Below the pieces are notes generated by a model. That model was not told the origin of the DNA. It was given only the letters and a program-made list of their open reading frames with translations, and searched no databases. The translations under genes were made by a program, and so were the position numbers. This document shows, piece by piece, positions 11,738 through 22,675 of a stretch of 64,000 bases of DNA. Position 1 is the first letter of the stretch. Every line of letters starts with the position of its first letter. The DNA comes from Knufia peltigerae (lineage: Eukaryota > Ascomycota > Eurotiomycetes > Chaetothyriales > Trichomeriaceae), in NCBI GenBank assembly GCA_030247855.1, contig JAPDRN010000022.1, forward strand, positions 297,860-361,859, written 5' to 3'.

Positions 11738-12374
11738 ATGGAAGGTTTTTATATATACAACTCAACTCACCATTCGAGAGAACTGAAAATAGGTATCTGT
11801 GCCTATGGGGTTGAGGTCTTTTACCTCGATGACCCCTACTACCCCCGTCCATGTGAAAGTACAAAGATTCAACAAGAACTATGGAATTCATTGGTTCGCT
11901 GTATCTCAGTACGGCAGATACATATTTGCCCATTGGCTTACCTTATTCTCCTTCGGTCGTCTCTCAATCTCCATCACTCTCTCAATGTGAGTGCTCTCAT
12001 TCCTAGACGACGTCTCGAGGGTCTGAATGCTGACGACTGGCTGCTTTAAGTAGGTTGTCCCTACGTTGCCCGTCACTGTCTGCTTTGAGAATGCTGATTA
12101 TGCAGGCGTGTACAATGTAATAATTCAACAGGAAGAAAAAAACAGTCTTGTACCACAACATCCAGCGTGCCTGGGATTTTACTGCAAGACTTGAACTAAC
12201 TGGCCACCAATACCTCAGTTTCCAGGATCCCCAACCTTAGTTCTGATTCAGTATGAGACAGCGATGGTCCGTTACGAGATCAAGGTCGAGGCCTGGAATG
12301 GATTGACTACAGAAGATAAAGACAAGATCATCGACTTCTGGGAGCTCGAACAAGCTGCGAATGATCGAGTCTGA
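11738..12374 (+). CDS. Hypothetical protein, three-exon model
   Basis: Not recognised. Exons 11738-11986, 12054-12116 and 12219-12374 join in phase 0 across introns 11987-12053 (gtgagt..agtag) and 12117-12218 (gtaata..ctcag, with a clear CTAAC branch site at about 12196). The product is about 155 aa. The best-supported part is the C-terminal exon, which reads like a genuine folded protein: FPGSPTLVLIQYETAMVRYE then KVEAWNGLTTEDKDKIIDFW. The first exon is open in two frames, so its reading is least certain. No relation to the neighbours is evident. Confidence 0.3.
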
Positions 12375-12791
12375 AATGGAAATGTAGGCTCATCTGGCCA
12401 TGCTTCGATGTATGAAGATAAGGTTAAAGGAGTTGCTTGATGGCTCAATACAGCGGCACCGCCGTTGAAGTCCTGCTAGCACATTTGCAGCAAAGAGCAC
12501 GTTACTAGATAGAGCAAGCAGATGCTGCCAATGGATACAGTCAGTTACGCTAATATTTGCACAGTAGTTTCCCATATAAACATCCGTAGACTTCATAGAA
12601 CTACAGGCCTAGAGAAGCAACAATGGCCGGCAAACGTGAACAAGCCAGTCGGTGATTTCGCAGCTTCTCTGCTAAATAAGGATGCGGCTATGTAGAAGCT
12701 GTAAGCTATCAACAGTGTATTGATTCTGGAATTTTAATCGTCAGGTCGTACTTGAGTATTGCACACCTTGAGTGTGGACGCTAGTCCCAAA
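12375..12791. other. Intergenic, no supported gene
   Basis: About 420 bp with only short antisense open frames and no motifs. Confidence 0.4.
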
Positions 12792-13588
12792 ATGGGGTTG
12801 CCGCATTTAGCAAAAGTGAGGTGAGTATTCTGCTCCATTACTATCTTCTTCTCTTTCCTCGGAGCAAAATGTTTGCACAAGGTATGTTCAAGGTGATGCG
12901 TCCAGAGTGAGTCTGATGCTGATACTGTTGATACCACAGTTCAAAACCTGACCAACGGCCTGCCATAAGGTACTTTTTCTTCCCTATACCTCTCATCGAG
13001 TGTTGAACTTTTGGCTGACTAGTCGTGTGTAGCCATTGAACTCCCAACTCTTTAGGTGCAAGTGCGGGTCGCCCACCCAATGGGTGAGGTCATCGACGAG
13101 GACGACGAGGACGACTGGCCTCTGTGCCCAGAGCACAAGCGGGACAAGTTGCCCAAGCTTGTCAACCCGGTGTGGTAAGCAAGTTCCAACACAATAACTC
13201 GGGAATACAGTGGCTGATAATTGTCGTCCAGGGTTGACCTGCTTGGGCATGTAGTGCAGCCGGGAGCAAGAACGGGCGAGGAGGATGGTGTGGCAGATCA
13301 GAACAGGTATGGCATTCTCACTTTTCGTCCTTACCATTCGAATCTTTTCCAATTCGGATCTTATACCCTTACCATTCCAATGACTGTCGACCTTTGCTCA
13401 CTGCCATCTCTGTTAGATCACGCCACACCTCCGAACCAGAGGCAAGCGCCGCCCGTTTCCCCCCTCCTGGCTCGCCTGCCCCTGCCGCTGCTGTGCCCTC
13501 GAAGAGGAAGGCTCTTGCGGCTTTGTCCGCAAACACAGCTGGGGTGGCTACCCAGACAGCCAAAAAAAGAAAACCCCAGAAAAAATGA
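12792..13588 (+). CDS. Small basic hypothetical protein, six-exon model
   Basis: No known family. Exons 12792-12820, 12940-12969, 13056-13083, 13134-13174, 13232-13306 and 13417-13588 give an exact 375-nt frame (124 aa). The N-terminal half contains RCKCGSPTQW, a short Cys-rich element, followed by HKRDKLPKLVNPVWVDLLGH. The C-terminus is Pro/Ala-rich and ends TAKKRKPQKK, a likely nuclear localisation signal. If the 50-nt intron 13084-13133 is retained, translation could instead start at 13080 and read MGEVIDEDDEDDWPLCPEH into the same downstream frame. The gene thus has two plausible N-termini. The last three exons are well supported; the first three are tentative. Confidence 0.42.
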
Positions 13589-15505
13589 AAAATCACCAAA
13601 AATCACCAAAAAATAACAAAAAAACTCAACCTGAGGTTTATTCTTTTGGCTTTTTGGGAGCTTGTACAGAGTACGAGTAGCGTCTCTGCGTCCTCGCGGC
13701 CTCAAGCCGCCCGGCTCCCGAGCCGTCGTCTTCTCAATGTTGACTTCTCCATCCAAAGTCTGCCGAACCTCCAAGCATGGGAGCTTGTACGACGCCTCCC
13801 TTGGTGTCGTCCTCTCAGAACTCGAGTCATTTTGACTTCCAAGCCATGGGATCTTGTACGACTATGCTCTCTGAATGTCCGGCTTGACAATGTTTGCTCC
13901 AGCGACCATTGCTTAATGAGTTGACGCCCTAGGATCAGAACTATGTTATCGGCAGGTTTGGACCACGGAGACGCGCCGAGGTCCAAAGGAGCATAGTCGT
14001 ACAAGCTCCCATGCCTTCAAATTCGGGGAGAAGAGCATAAAAGTTGACACCGAGACAAAGTTTTATCGTCGAAGCTCAGATTCGGCCACCTACAATATGT
14101 CGCATGACGCAGCTGGCTGCCTCGAGCAACGCGTCATTTACTAAACCTATTTTATTGATCTGTCCACAGCTGGATATCTCAAACACGTTGCATCGCTCAT
14201 CTTACTGTCAGCAATGCGGCGACGCGTCGGGCACGTCGAAAAAAGGAGAACATCAAAGTTCCGGGATACTTTTCTTGGAAAGTTTGTTACCTTTTGTCAC
14301 TGTTTCACGCCACGTTTCGCCACATTTCGTCACAATTACCGGAGATGTCCCGCCCACCCATCTAAGCCACAATATTTTATTTGGATTATAAATTAAAGAG
14401 ACCAGAAACCTAAGCAAAATCAGGCAGTGGCCTCGTGCCCGGCCTTGTGGCCTAATTTGAGTACTTTCTCACCTTTAATGCCATCTTTATTCTAATGTTC
14501 TCGCAGGGTTAAGGCGGTGAGTGTTTCTCGAAGATTCTGATGTTGTTCTGGTCACTAATGTTCATTTAGTTGGTTTTCGGTCCACGAATCCACCAAAGAT
14601 TGGGAGTTCGAATCTTCCCAAGGTCGTTTCTTTTTTGGTTTATTTTTGTGCCCTGACGTCAATCTTCACCTCAAGTTTCATTTACAGATACGGAGTACTT
14701 CCGCCAATACAGAACACATCCAACATCATTTTAAGCAATAAAGCAGCATAATGGCAATTTTTTCACTTTTTCAACCAAACACAGAACACCGCATGCACAA
14801 TTCATTCCAGTCTGTCAACTACAGTCTCAATAATCTAGGAGAGTATACAGATTTAAGAAGAATGATATTCTCTTTCTTTTTCATCGATGGTGCTGAGACT
14901 GGAATGATCGTTCAACCCACTTGCACCCAAATAAGATCTCACGAACAGATGAACAAGGCCTGGGAACGATAAAGTTTGCAACCAGAAGGTCAAAAGCTCA
15001 AAAGCTCAAAAGGAAAATCTTCAAGCCCAAGCTGAGGTCTGAGGCACATATCGTTGGCTACTTTCTCCATCAACCCAAACATCGCCTTCTGCTGCTTTGG
15101 TGTTGCAGCCACTCACGTTCAAGTTGCATCTTTGAGGAGAGCCGAGAGGGCTTCTTTGACCTTGACGAATCGATTCAGCGCATGGCAACGGAGAGAGTCC
15201 GGAACTGAAAAGAGACGATCAGCTATGTGTCAAGGGTCCGTGATCGGCTGGCGATTTGAAGTACTCTGCAATATGTATCACTGTTTGGTGAATCGGCCGT
15301 CGGACTTGGAGTGCTTTCTACACTATTGCCCCGAAGGCAATATTAACTGCTAGCTACTGCTCCCCTGACTTGTCTCGGCATATCACGATTCACAAGTGTG
15401 AGTATAATCTTCACTTGCATCTTTCGTTGAAGTGCACTTGTACTGTTATATTGAAGCATCATCAGGGCTCTCATGGTTGATCATCTACACTTTACAAATT
15501 CTGAC
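13589..15505. other. Gene-poor, repeat-bearing region
   Basis: About 1.9 kb without a supported gene. It opens with short tandem AAAATCACC units at about 13589-13612 and contains the inverted-repeat family described separately (13666-14013). The middle is AT-rich, and a TACGGAGTA copy lies at 14689-14697. AAAAGCTC is duplicated near 14998-15012. It may be a decayed mobile element, but no transposase remnant was found. Confidence 0.5.
13666..14013. repeat. Dispersed and inverted copies of a GGGA(G/T)CTTGTAC element
   Basis: Four copies of GGGAKCTTGTAC occur within 350 bp: at 13666, inside an 18-bp unit at 13776-13793, inside a 25-bp unit at 13845-13869, and on the opposite strand at 13989-14013. 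The last two 25-bp units match as an inverted repeat at 24 of 25 positions, separated by about 120 bp. No coding capacity lies between them. Confidence 0.7.
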
Positions 15506-16733
15506 TTAGTGCGCCTGTATTGAGTGTGGTTGTTGCACTGTGGGTAAATTCGATGACGACGAAGGTGCAGCCGCCTCCTTTGCTGCAAACTTGGCCGCTT
15601 CCTCGGCCTGGTCTTTACGGATCTTTTCGAGTAAATCAGGATACTGTGAACAGAAAAGTAAGCAAGGTATCACTTGTCGAAGATTATTCAAAACTTACCC
15701 ATCTCTCCCCGACATCAGGATGACTCTTGATCCTGTTCATGAGCGTGGCCTCACCCAACCTACTCCACATGCCCTTGATGAATGTAAACTCGATGTCGTC
15801 GAGACGTTGTCCACCTCGCTTGGCCAAGATGTCGGCGCGTAACTTCTTGACCGACTCGGGAACGTCCATGCTTTCAAAAGTCGCGTCGTAACTCACACCT
15901 TGAAAGAATGGGATGCTGTATCGAGCACCAGACCCTCGCGCGGGACTCTGGACTCTGTGCGTGGTGGATTGACACACCCCTTGGGTCAATGCCTCCATGC
16001 CCTGACCGATGGCGACCACAAACGTTCCGTCCATGGGAGGACAGTCGATCCACTGACCATCCGCGTTTTGGACTTGTAAACCGCGATGGTGGCTCGCCTG
16101 CAAAAGATAACTCGTCAACATGCTGTCCTTGTGCGGACCGACGCCCTGAGCCTCGCCCTCGACCCCCAACTCCTCGAGGTCCGGGTACTTGACGATTTTA
16201 AGTTTATGTTGTTGCGCCTCGTCGAAGAACTGGGCAAACGCGTCGGCGGGCAGGCCGATGGCCTCGGCGATCAGACCCGTAAATTCCATGCTCATGTCCC
16301 CCATTCGGGCCATGTACTCTTCGTACACTTCCCGAAATTTGGGCAGAGCTTCAGCGTCGGGCCACTGGTTGGGGGCCAGAAGGTTGCGGTACAGCGGGTC
16401 ATTGGGACCGGGGAGCTCGTGCGGCGTGGACAGGTCGATCTGTTCTCGCCAGTCGGTCTTGAACCGGGTGATTTCCATGCCCAGTTTGTTGTAGCCCAAA
16501 AACGACGGAGCGTTCTTCATCTCGATCTCGAGTTTTTTGTCTTCGGGCAACTCGAAAAATGCCTTGCCGAGCCGAACCACGTCGTCGACCAAGTCGGCCG
16601 GGACGCCCGTGTTCTTGATGTATAGAAATCCAACTTCCAACAAGGCATGACGGAGATCCGCCAAGAGTTGAGGTTTGGTGGCGGGGTCGCGAGCGAGAGA
16701 TAAATCGAGGATGGGGATGCTGGTGAATGACAT
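15506..16733 (-). CDS. 2-oxoglutarate/Fe(II) dioxygenase (isopenicillin N synthase-like)
   Basis: Soluble non-haem iron oxygenase of the DIOX_N plus 2OG-FeII_Oxy family. Exons are 16733-15699 and 15643-15506, with a 55-nt intron (15644-15698) joining GERW to YPDLLEKIRKDQ (390 aa). The N-terminal domain begins IPILDLSLARDP and contains HALLEVGFLYIKNTGVP. The iron ligands are visible as H201-x-D203 in GVGPHKDSML and H259 in STTHRVQSP. R271-x-S in GARYSIPFF would bind 2-oxoglutarate. The C-terminal tail is Ala/Glu-rich and unstructured. Members act in secondary metabolism or xenobiotic oxidation, and the substrate here is unknown. The start ATG lies right before the conserved N-terminal domain. 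Confidence 0.93.
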
Positions 16734-17203
16734 TTTGAGTCAGCCACTATGATTATGGTTCAAATGCAAGCTATGAATGATACAATGAGTGCTATACGAA
16801 TACTGTACGAGTATGAAAAGAGATTTCCAATGGTTGATCGATTAAACGAGCAAAGCGTTTGTTTGATGATCCTCGGCAAGGTCCAGGCAAGGATCAGTTG
16901 GAATCACGCAATGAAAAGCCGAATGCGGAGCTGCGGAGACGACGGGCTCGAGACCCACGCTGTAGAAGATCGCTCCGTGATCGATTTACTCAGCAGCACT
17001 TTGTCCTCTCGATTACCTCTCGAGCTCGTGAGGTGATATTACCTCGTTTGTAGCAATCGATTGGAATCAGGTCAATTGTGTATTCGTAAATAAGTCATAA
17101 TATCATAGGAGGGGAAAATCTCGCATCAGTAGTTTCTCGTCTCCACCCACATATATTTTGGTAGGTGTGTGCATGTATCGAAGGCACAGACTCAGTACCC
17201 ATC
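16734..17203. other. Promoter of the dioxygenase gene and 3' flank of the CVNH gene
   Basis: About 470 bp with no gene. Short antisense open frames are not convincing and no specific motif was identified. Confidence 0.5.
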
Positions 17204-18382
17204 TCACGAGTCTAGAAAGATCAACTCTCCGTCATTGTTGCTTATACGTTCATCCAACCTGATATAATCCCTATTCCAACCTCCACCACCCGTCCCCAAC
17301 TCGGCCTCCAACACTCGCCCATTGTCGACCAATCTCACATTCCTCGAACTGGCCGCGAAATTGCCACCCCTCCCCCAGACAAGGTGTCCGTGTTGATTCG
17401 ATAGACAGTTGTTGAGAGAGATGGAAGACAACTTGTGTTGGCCATGGACGTCGGCGCACGAGGCGATCAGATCATAGTCCCTGTCTAGGGTGATGCTGTT
17501 TGCAGACGCCGAAAAGTTGCCGCGCATGTGCCCTTGCGGACCAAGTTGCTTCTGCTGCTGCTGCTGTTGATGCTGCTGATATTGATGCATTCCGTACGCG
17601 CCGGCACCGGCAGCCGCAGTGGGTGCAACCCATCCGTGCTTCTTCTTTTTCTTCTCGTCATCGGAAGAAGAACTCGACGACGAGGAAGATGAAGACGAAG
17701 AAGAATCACGACGAAGACCTGCGGGACGATTTTTCTTCTTCTTGTCCTTCTTGCGCTTCTTGAGGGCGTCTTCGGCAACAGAGCCCGTAATCGCACCGCC
17801 TATGGCTCCCAAGAATCCGTGATTCACCTTGTGTCCGCCATAGGCACCCAGGGCGCCACCGGCCAACGCACCCATCAAGCCACGATCCTGGGAGTTCGGA
17901 TCGTTGGGGTCAAGGGGTGCACCTGGTGCGGGTTGCGGTGGGTATGGACCAGTTTGAGTCGGAGGAGGACCGGGAGGTGCACCGTAGCCTTCATACTGAG
18001 TTTGTTGTTGTTGGGGAGGTGGGTACGGCGAATGAGATCTTTCAGGACCTTGACCGTAGCCGTATCCTTGAGACTGGGAGTGATAATAGTTTTGGTCCGG
18101 TGGAGGCGAAGAGTATTGGTCTGGATATTGATTGTATGGTTGTTGATAACCTGGTTGAGCGGAATGACCATAAGACGATTGTTGATGGTCTTGATTCGGT
18201 GGACGATTATATTCATATGGTCTGTCTTGATCATATCCTTGATTGTATGACTGATTGTCATATCCTGGGGGCGGACCAGATGGTTGCTGCCACGTTTGTT
18301 GTTGCTGGTAGTTTTGGTCGCCCTGCCCGCCGTAGCCCCCATACTCACCGGGCCGGTCGTTGTAGTAGCCTTGGTTAGACAT
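17204..18382 (-). CDS. CVNH-domain protein with prion-like N-terminus and glycine zipper
   Basis: Single-exon protein of 392 aa. Residues 1 to about 165 are rich in Tyr, Gln, Asn, Pro and Gly (low complexity, prion-like). Next comes a glycine-zipper segment (GLMGALAGGALGAYGGH, then GFLGAIGGAITGSVAEDALK) that could insert into or pack against membranes. A Lys-rich then Ser-rich linker follows (KKRKKDKKKKN and a run of Ser). The last about 105 residues form a cyanovirin-N homology domain (GNFSASANSITLDRDYDLIA; LSSISLNNCLSNQHGHLVWG; ...FAASSRNVRLVDNGRVLEAE). CVNH domains bind mannose-rich glycans in several fungi; the role of this fusion is unknown. Trinucleotide-rich DNA encodes the linker. Confidence 0.93.
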   Translation of the reverse strand: MSNQGYYNDRPGEYGGYGGQGDQNYQQQQTWQQPSGPPPGYDNQSYNQGYDQDRPYEYNRPPNQDHQQSSYGHSAQPGYQQPYNQYPDQYSSPPPDQNYYHSQSQGYGYGQGPERSHSPYPPPQQQQTQYEGYGAPPGPPPTQTGPYPPQPAPGAPLDPNDPNSQDRGLMGALAGGALGAYGGHKVNHGFLGAIGGAITGSVAEDALKKRKKDKKKKNRPAGLRRDSSSSSSSSSSSSSSDDEKKKKKHGWVAPTAAAGAGAYGMHQYQQHQQQQQQKQLGPQGHMRGNFSASANSITLDRDYDLIASCADVHGQHKLSSISLNNCLSNQHGHLVWGRGGNFAASSRNVRLVDNGRVLEAELGTGGGGWNRDYIRLDERISNNDGELIFLDS

Positions 18383-18944
18383 GGGGGTCGAGATTTCCCT
18401 GCTCCGACCAGTTTGGGAATGTAACTTGACGGGAGGGCAAGTGGCGAGGAGTGAAATCGTCGTTCGAGGCCTTCTTTATGAATGAAAGGTGAAGCTGAAG
18501 TTGAAGCTAGAGCTGAAGATTAGGCATCGTCGTTTTTCAGGCCGAAGAAATTGTGGCTGTGAAGCGGGATTTCACCCGTGACTGCGCCACAGCAAGGGTT
18601 GAGATGGTGAGAAGACAGTAAAATGAATGGTCATGAACCACAATCAAAGCCACACATCACTGCAGCCGGTGTGATGATTGTGAGTTAAGCGACATGAAGG
18701 GCTCGACTGTGAATGGTCTGGTTCGTTAGTAGGATCATTCAGCCGCACCAAGCACGATAGGCTAAGAGCTTCGATATAGTGAGCTAATGCTACGACGCTC
18801 CTGAGAACACGATGCGAGGAACAAGATTCATTTCTCTTCACCATTCAACCTTGATCATACACCTCCGCCTGAAAGACTTTGACAAACACCTGTTGCGGTC
18901 CACATTCATCACCTCACCCCCAGACTAATCTCTCCTGCAAAGTC
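18383..18944. other. Intergenic between CVNH and TLC genes
   Basis: About 560 bp holding the CVNH promoter and the 3' flank of the TLC gene. No supported gene or motif. Confidence 0.5.
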
Positions 18945-19996
18945 TCATTCCTTTTTGTTATCGGCCTTGACGTTGAATCGCCGACCCAAAGCTTTGAGCA
19001 TCAACCCAAACCAATACACATTGAGCCCAGTAAGCAGTGTGTTGCTAATGATATAGGTACCCAAAAGTCCCCAAGGAAAGTCGTCATAACAAAAATCCTG
19101 CTGAACTGGTAGAGTAGTAGCGGGTCCGCCTTGGGGTTTCTCCAGCATAAAAGGATCCAGGCATTTTCCTGTACCGATCGCACTCCATGCCCTCCACGCA
19201 TCCGTCATCAGATTCATGGTCTGATAGGCTCCCCATACCAATCGGCATCCAAAGAACGCAACAATGAGTACAATACCATTCCCAAGTTGAGCCCACCCAC
19301 CCGTCTTGCCAAGTTTGTCGAGGAACCAATGTATGTTGAGAAATGGTGTTGAAAGTTCATAAAGGACAAAGTTGATGCCGTAGAAATTCGCAAAAGGTCG
19401 CTTTGACAGCGTCAATCATTAGCAAGGACTCTCCTCGGAGTCCTCTCCTCTCACCTTCTAACCCAACACAGGCAAGAAGGCAAAAGATGGAGGGTTTTTA
19501 AGGGCAGGCTATTACTCACAAATCCAAGGCTGGTCACCATCAATGCGGCCAATGCATGCATGAGGGATGTCGGTCCCAAAATTTGGAAATGTTGGATACT
19601 CACCACGACATCCCACAGGAAATATCCCGCGGCGTACGCTTGAACGTTCCCGCTGGCACTCGAATATACCCACAGCCGATCATCGTAGTTGGTGTTTCGT
19701 CGAGACGTGTCCTGGACAATGACGCCGATGGCCTGGTAACAGATGAAAGTTGCCTGGATAAAAGACACCACCCTCACGTTCCAATTGATTTTTGTCCGCT
19801 TCGGTAAATTGCCGTATAATTGTGGGAGGAACACCTGCGAGAGTGCAGGAGAGACGACAAGAAATAGTGTTTCGTACGTCAGGAAAGCAACGAGGACCTG
19901 GTGAACGTGAAGCGGTAAACTCGCGAGACGATGTTCAAGACAGAATCGTGTAAAAGCATCGTGAAGAGAACCTGAAGTTGGGAACATCAAGAGCAT
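18945..19996 (-). CDS. TLC-domain membrane protein (TRAM/LAG1/CLN8 fold)
   Basis: Polytopic ER or Golgi membrane protein, 310 aa. Exons are 19996-19520 and 19400-18945, joined across a 119-nt intron (LMVTSLGF|RPFANFYGINFVL). Hydrophobic helices include VLVAFLTYETLFLVVSPALS, VVSFIQATFICYQAIGVIV, IVLIVAFFGCRLVWGAY and a last one before the Lys-rich C-terminal end NKKE. The pattern ...YAAGYFLWDVVVSIQHF... followed by LMHALAALMVTSLG (a His-rich helix) and YELSTPFLNIHWFLDKLG is characteristic of TMEM56/CLN8-like TLC proteins. Function in lipid sensing or transport is family-level knowledge only. The terminal lysines could act in ER retrieval. Confidence 0.88.
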
Positions 19997-20500
19997 CCGT
20001 TTCCAATCAACAGAAGGACCTTGACTGTAAAAGGCGATTGATATTTTGTAGGAGCGATCTAATCATAAAGAAGGTATCATTACACTAAGAGTCTGATGGC
20101 TTATCCGTCTCCCGTACTCGGCGCCGGACCTATCTTTAAATACTGTAGGGGTTGTCTATGAGTCGATTGACAAGGGGGCACAAAGAGTTTGGCATGCTCC
20201 TTTACCCTAAACCCAATCGCGGAAAGAACCGTGTCCCAGATTGACAGGTTCGGGATAGGATTGACCCATCGATGACCAGTACATTTCATTCAAGGCTTAG
20301 TACGGATATTCTTCAGGGAAACGCCACATGCACCCACGAAAGCCGAACAATGTGGTTAATGCTGTGGTTCAACGCATCGTTCAAGGCACTTATTTCGAAA
20401 TGGCGAGACAAATTAATGGCGAGATAAAAAAGGAAAGACTCAACTCTGCAGCGTAGTGTGACAAAAACGTGGTAGACAAAAATGACAGCCAAGACGTCAT
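19997..20500. other. Intergenic, promoter side of the TLC gene
   Basis: About 500 bp, no supported gene. Confidence 0.5.
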
Positions 20501-21028
20501 CTAAAGATGTGGAATCTGTGCTGACCAGTCTAGAGTCTGATATGCCGTAGCAGCTAACTGGCGAAGGCTGATAAAAGACTTAACAACATGATAAACTCTA
20601 GCAAAGCCATAAGCCAAACCACACATGGTGCACAAGGATCCCCAAAACAATATAACTTCTCCAGCTGGCTTTTTTCGAAAGGTGGTAGCAAGAATTCCGG
20701 TGGGAAAAAAGTAGTTGAACCTTGCGTGGATATCAATAACAAACACTCCCATAGTGGCATAGAATGAGTGCAAGGCTGACCACTCGGCGTTCTTGTAACC
20801 TTGATTTTGTAGAGCGTTCTTGGTGTCACCGGCCCACGTCTTTCTGTGAACGATCAGCGTCGGAGGGTCGAGAATGTGGTCGTCATGGCCGTGACAACAG
20901 GTTGCTGATATTCCACTGTTGAAATCCGTAGTCTCTGAACACCATGAGGTGTAGAAATGAGGGCAAAACATGTATGGCTTCATCCCGAGAAGCTGAGAGA
21001 GTTCATGCTGGAAGCTTACAGTGTGCAT
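20501..21028 (-). CDS. Hypothetical fungal membrane protein
   Basis: Reads as one exon of 175 aa from an ATG at 21028 (MHTVSFQHELSQLLGMKPYM). It contains a motif of a fungal-specific membrane family, EWSALHSFYATMGVFVID, followed by the hydrophobic segments EVILFWGSLCTMCGLAYGFA and VVKSFISLRQLAATAY. The length is short for that family, so exons may be missing upstream, or the gene is a fragment. The open frame continues upstream without an ATG. Function unknown. It is divergent from the PAQR gene. Confidence 0.55.
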   Translation of the reverse strand: MHTVSFQHELSQLLGMKPYMFCPHFYTSWCSETTDFNSGISATCCHGHDDHILDPPTLIVHRKTWAGDTKNALQNQGYKNAEWSALHSFYATMGVFVIDIHARFNYFFPTGILATTFRKKPAGEVILFWGSLCTMCGLAYGFARVYHVVKSFISLRQLAATAYQTLDWSAQIPHL

Positions 21029-21547
21029 ACCCGATGGGACGTAGATACGTATTGGTAGTCTCAATCATGTTTCATGAGATAGGTAGATGAAGTCAATAAG
21101 TTGATACTGACAAGTCGATCATAAGTACTGTGTGTAGCGTTGTTGGACCGCGACAAGCCTCGGGCCGGAGCGAATTGTGTTCTGTAGGGTAAGAGTAAGT
21201 ATGTGTCGTTCTATTTATATCAGGTGGTATGTTGCTTGAGGCTGCCCACATTCCCAAGCTGCAACAGACAGGAATTCTTAAGAGGAAACTTAGCTCACCT
21301 ACTACTGTTCGTGCCACCCCCCGATATGTCACGCCGGTCCTTCGCTCCTTCCAGCAGCCAGGCCCTCGTAGGTGAGAACCCTAAGAAGAAGGTACCATTA
21401 TCAAGTCGCTCGACGAACGGTGATTTAACAAGTATGCCAGGGAAAGCAAGGCGTGTCTTCATCGATTGCCGGACGTCTTTTACGTTGGGAACAATTACGT
21501 ACGTCTTGCGGCCCCTTCACAAGATCAAATACTGAACCATACTTCCC
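21029..21547. other. Divergent promoter between membrane-protein and PAQR genes
   Basis: About 520 bp. No element identified. Unrecognised 5' exons of the minus-strand gene could lie here. Confidence 0.4.
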
Positions 21548-22675
21548 ATGATAGAACCATGGCAAAGGTGGGTTGACTCGTGGAGAACCTGAAGTGTCGT
21601 ATAGCTCACGTCGAAATAGGGATAATGAATATATTCTCTCAGGATATCGGTATGACCTGTGCAAATCGAATCGGTCCGTTTTGAGCTCATGGTTACAAAA
21701 GCTCTGCTTCGGGTTCTCTGAAAGCCTCCTTCACAAGCGCATTTATGGTGCACAACGAAACAGGTCTGTAGTCCTCGGTTCGAGAAATTGCTCTCTGATC
21801 ATGATGAGCACAGTCAATATACATTCGCATCTAGCAGGGTGCTTGATGTTTCTGGTCCTGCCTCTATACGTGTACAGATACGTATCTCAACAAAGACGTG
21901 GGCCAGGACCGAATATTGCCGATGCTTTGGTCTTTGCCATATTTGCTCTGGGGGTGGCCGCATGTTTCTTCCTATCTGCCACGTGGGTATAACTACCCTG
22001 CACATGCTGATGTTGTTGTAACCTCCTCCGTTAGTTTTCATGTCATCGCAAATCACAGTCCTCAAACGGCAGCGTTTGGGAACCAACTGGATTATCTGGG
22101 AGTGGTGATTTTGATGTGGGGTGCAACCGTACCTACGGTCTATTACGGCTTCCATGATGAACCAGTACTTCGGAACTTTTACTGGATTGTGGTATAACAC
22201 ACCATCAGAGAAGACTCAGCCGCCATCGAATCGAGACTGATGGTCAATAGGTGACGGTATTAGCGCTGCTCTGTGCCACGGCGACCTTTCATCCAAAATT
22301 TCGGAGCCCGAGACTTCGTGTCTACCGCGCCGGCATGTATGCTGGACTGGGACTGTCTGCCGTGGGTTTCATAGTCCATGGTATATCTATATACGGGTGG
22401 GAGATGGCACGACGCCGTATGAGCCTCGATTGGATGCTGTGGATGGCATGCTTGAATCTCACTGGAGCTTTGGCATATGCAATTCGAGTAAGTGATAACC
22501 TGAAAACACCTTACTAGATGCAGCCAGAATCTTACGATCCTAGATTCCTGAGAGATGGTGTCCAGAGATATTCGACATCTGTGGTTCGAGTCATCAAATC
22601 CTACATTTTATGGTTATCTTTGCTGGACTGGTACACACGAAGGGTCTGCTAGAAGCATATGAGAATTCCAGATAA
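21548..22675 (+). CDS. PAQR / haemolysin-III (Izh-type) seven-helix membrane protein, seven exons
   Basis: Seven-transmembrane progestin/adipoQ-receptor family protein, 268 aa. Exons are 21548-21567, 21620-21649, 21702-21763, 21814-21982, 22035-22191, 22251-22487 and 22544-22675; phases add up exactly, and all introns are 50-59 nt. The first exon is only 20 nt. The splice-restored N-terminus reads MIEPWQRDNEYILSGYR then SASGSLKASFTSAFMVHNET. Family zinc-site motifs are visible: HNETVNIHSHL, SATFHVIANHSPQTA and, at the end, DICGSSHQILHFMVIFAGL. YLGVVILMWGATVPTVYYGF and ERWCPEIFDI are also typical. Yeast Izh proteins affect zinc and sterol homeostasis, and fungal PAQRs may act as ceramidases; which applies here is unknown. 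Confidence 0.9.

Noticed and set aside
14553..14625. tRNA-like segment with a B-box-like GTTCGAATC and an A-box-like TTTAGTTGG
   Set aside because: The T-arm folds, but acceptor and anticodon stems do not pair. It may be a chance match or a very old SINE; not called.
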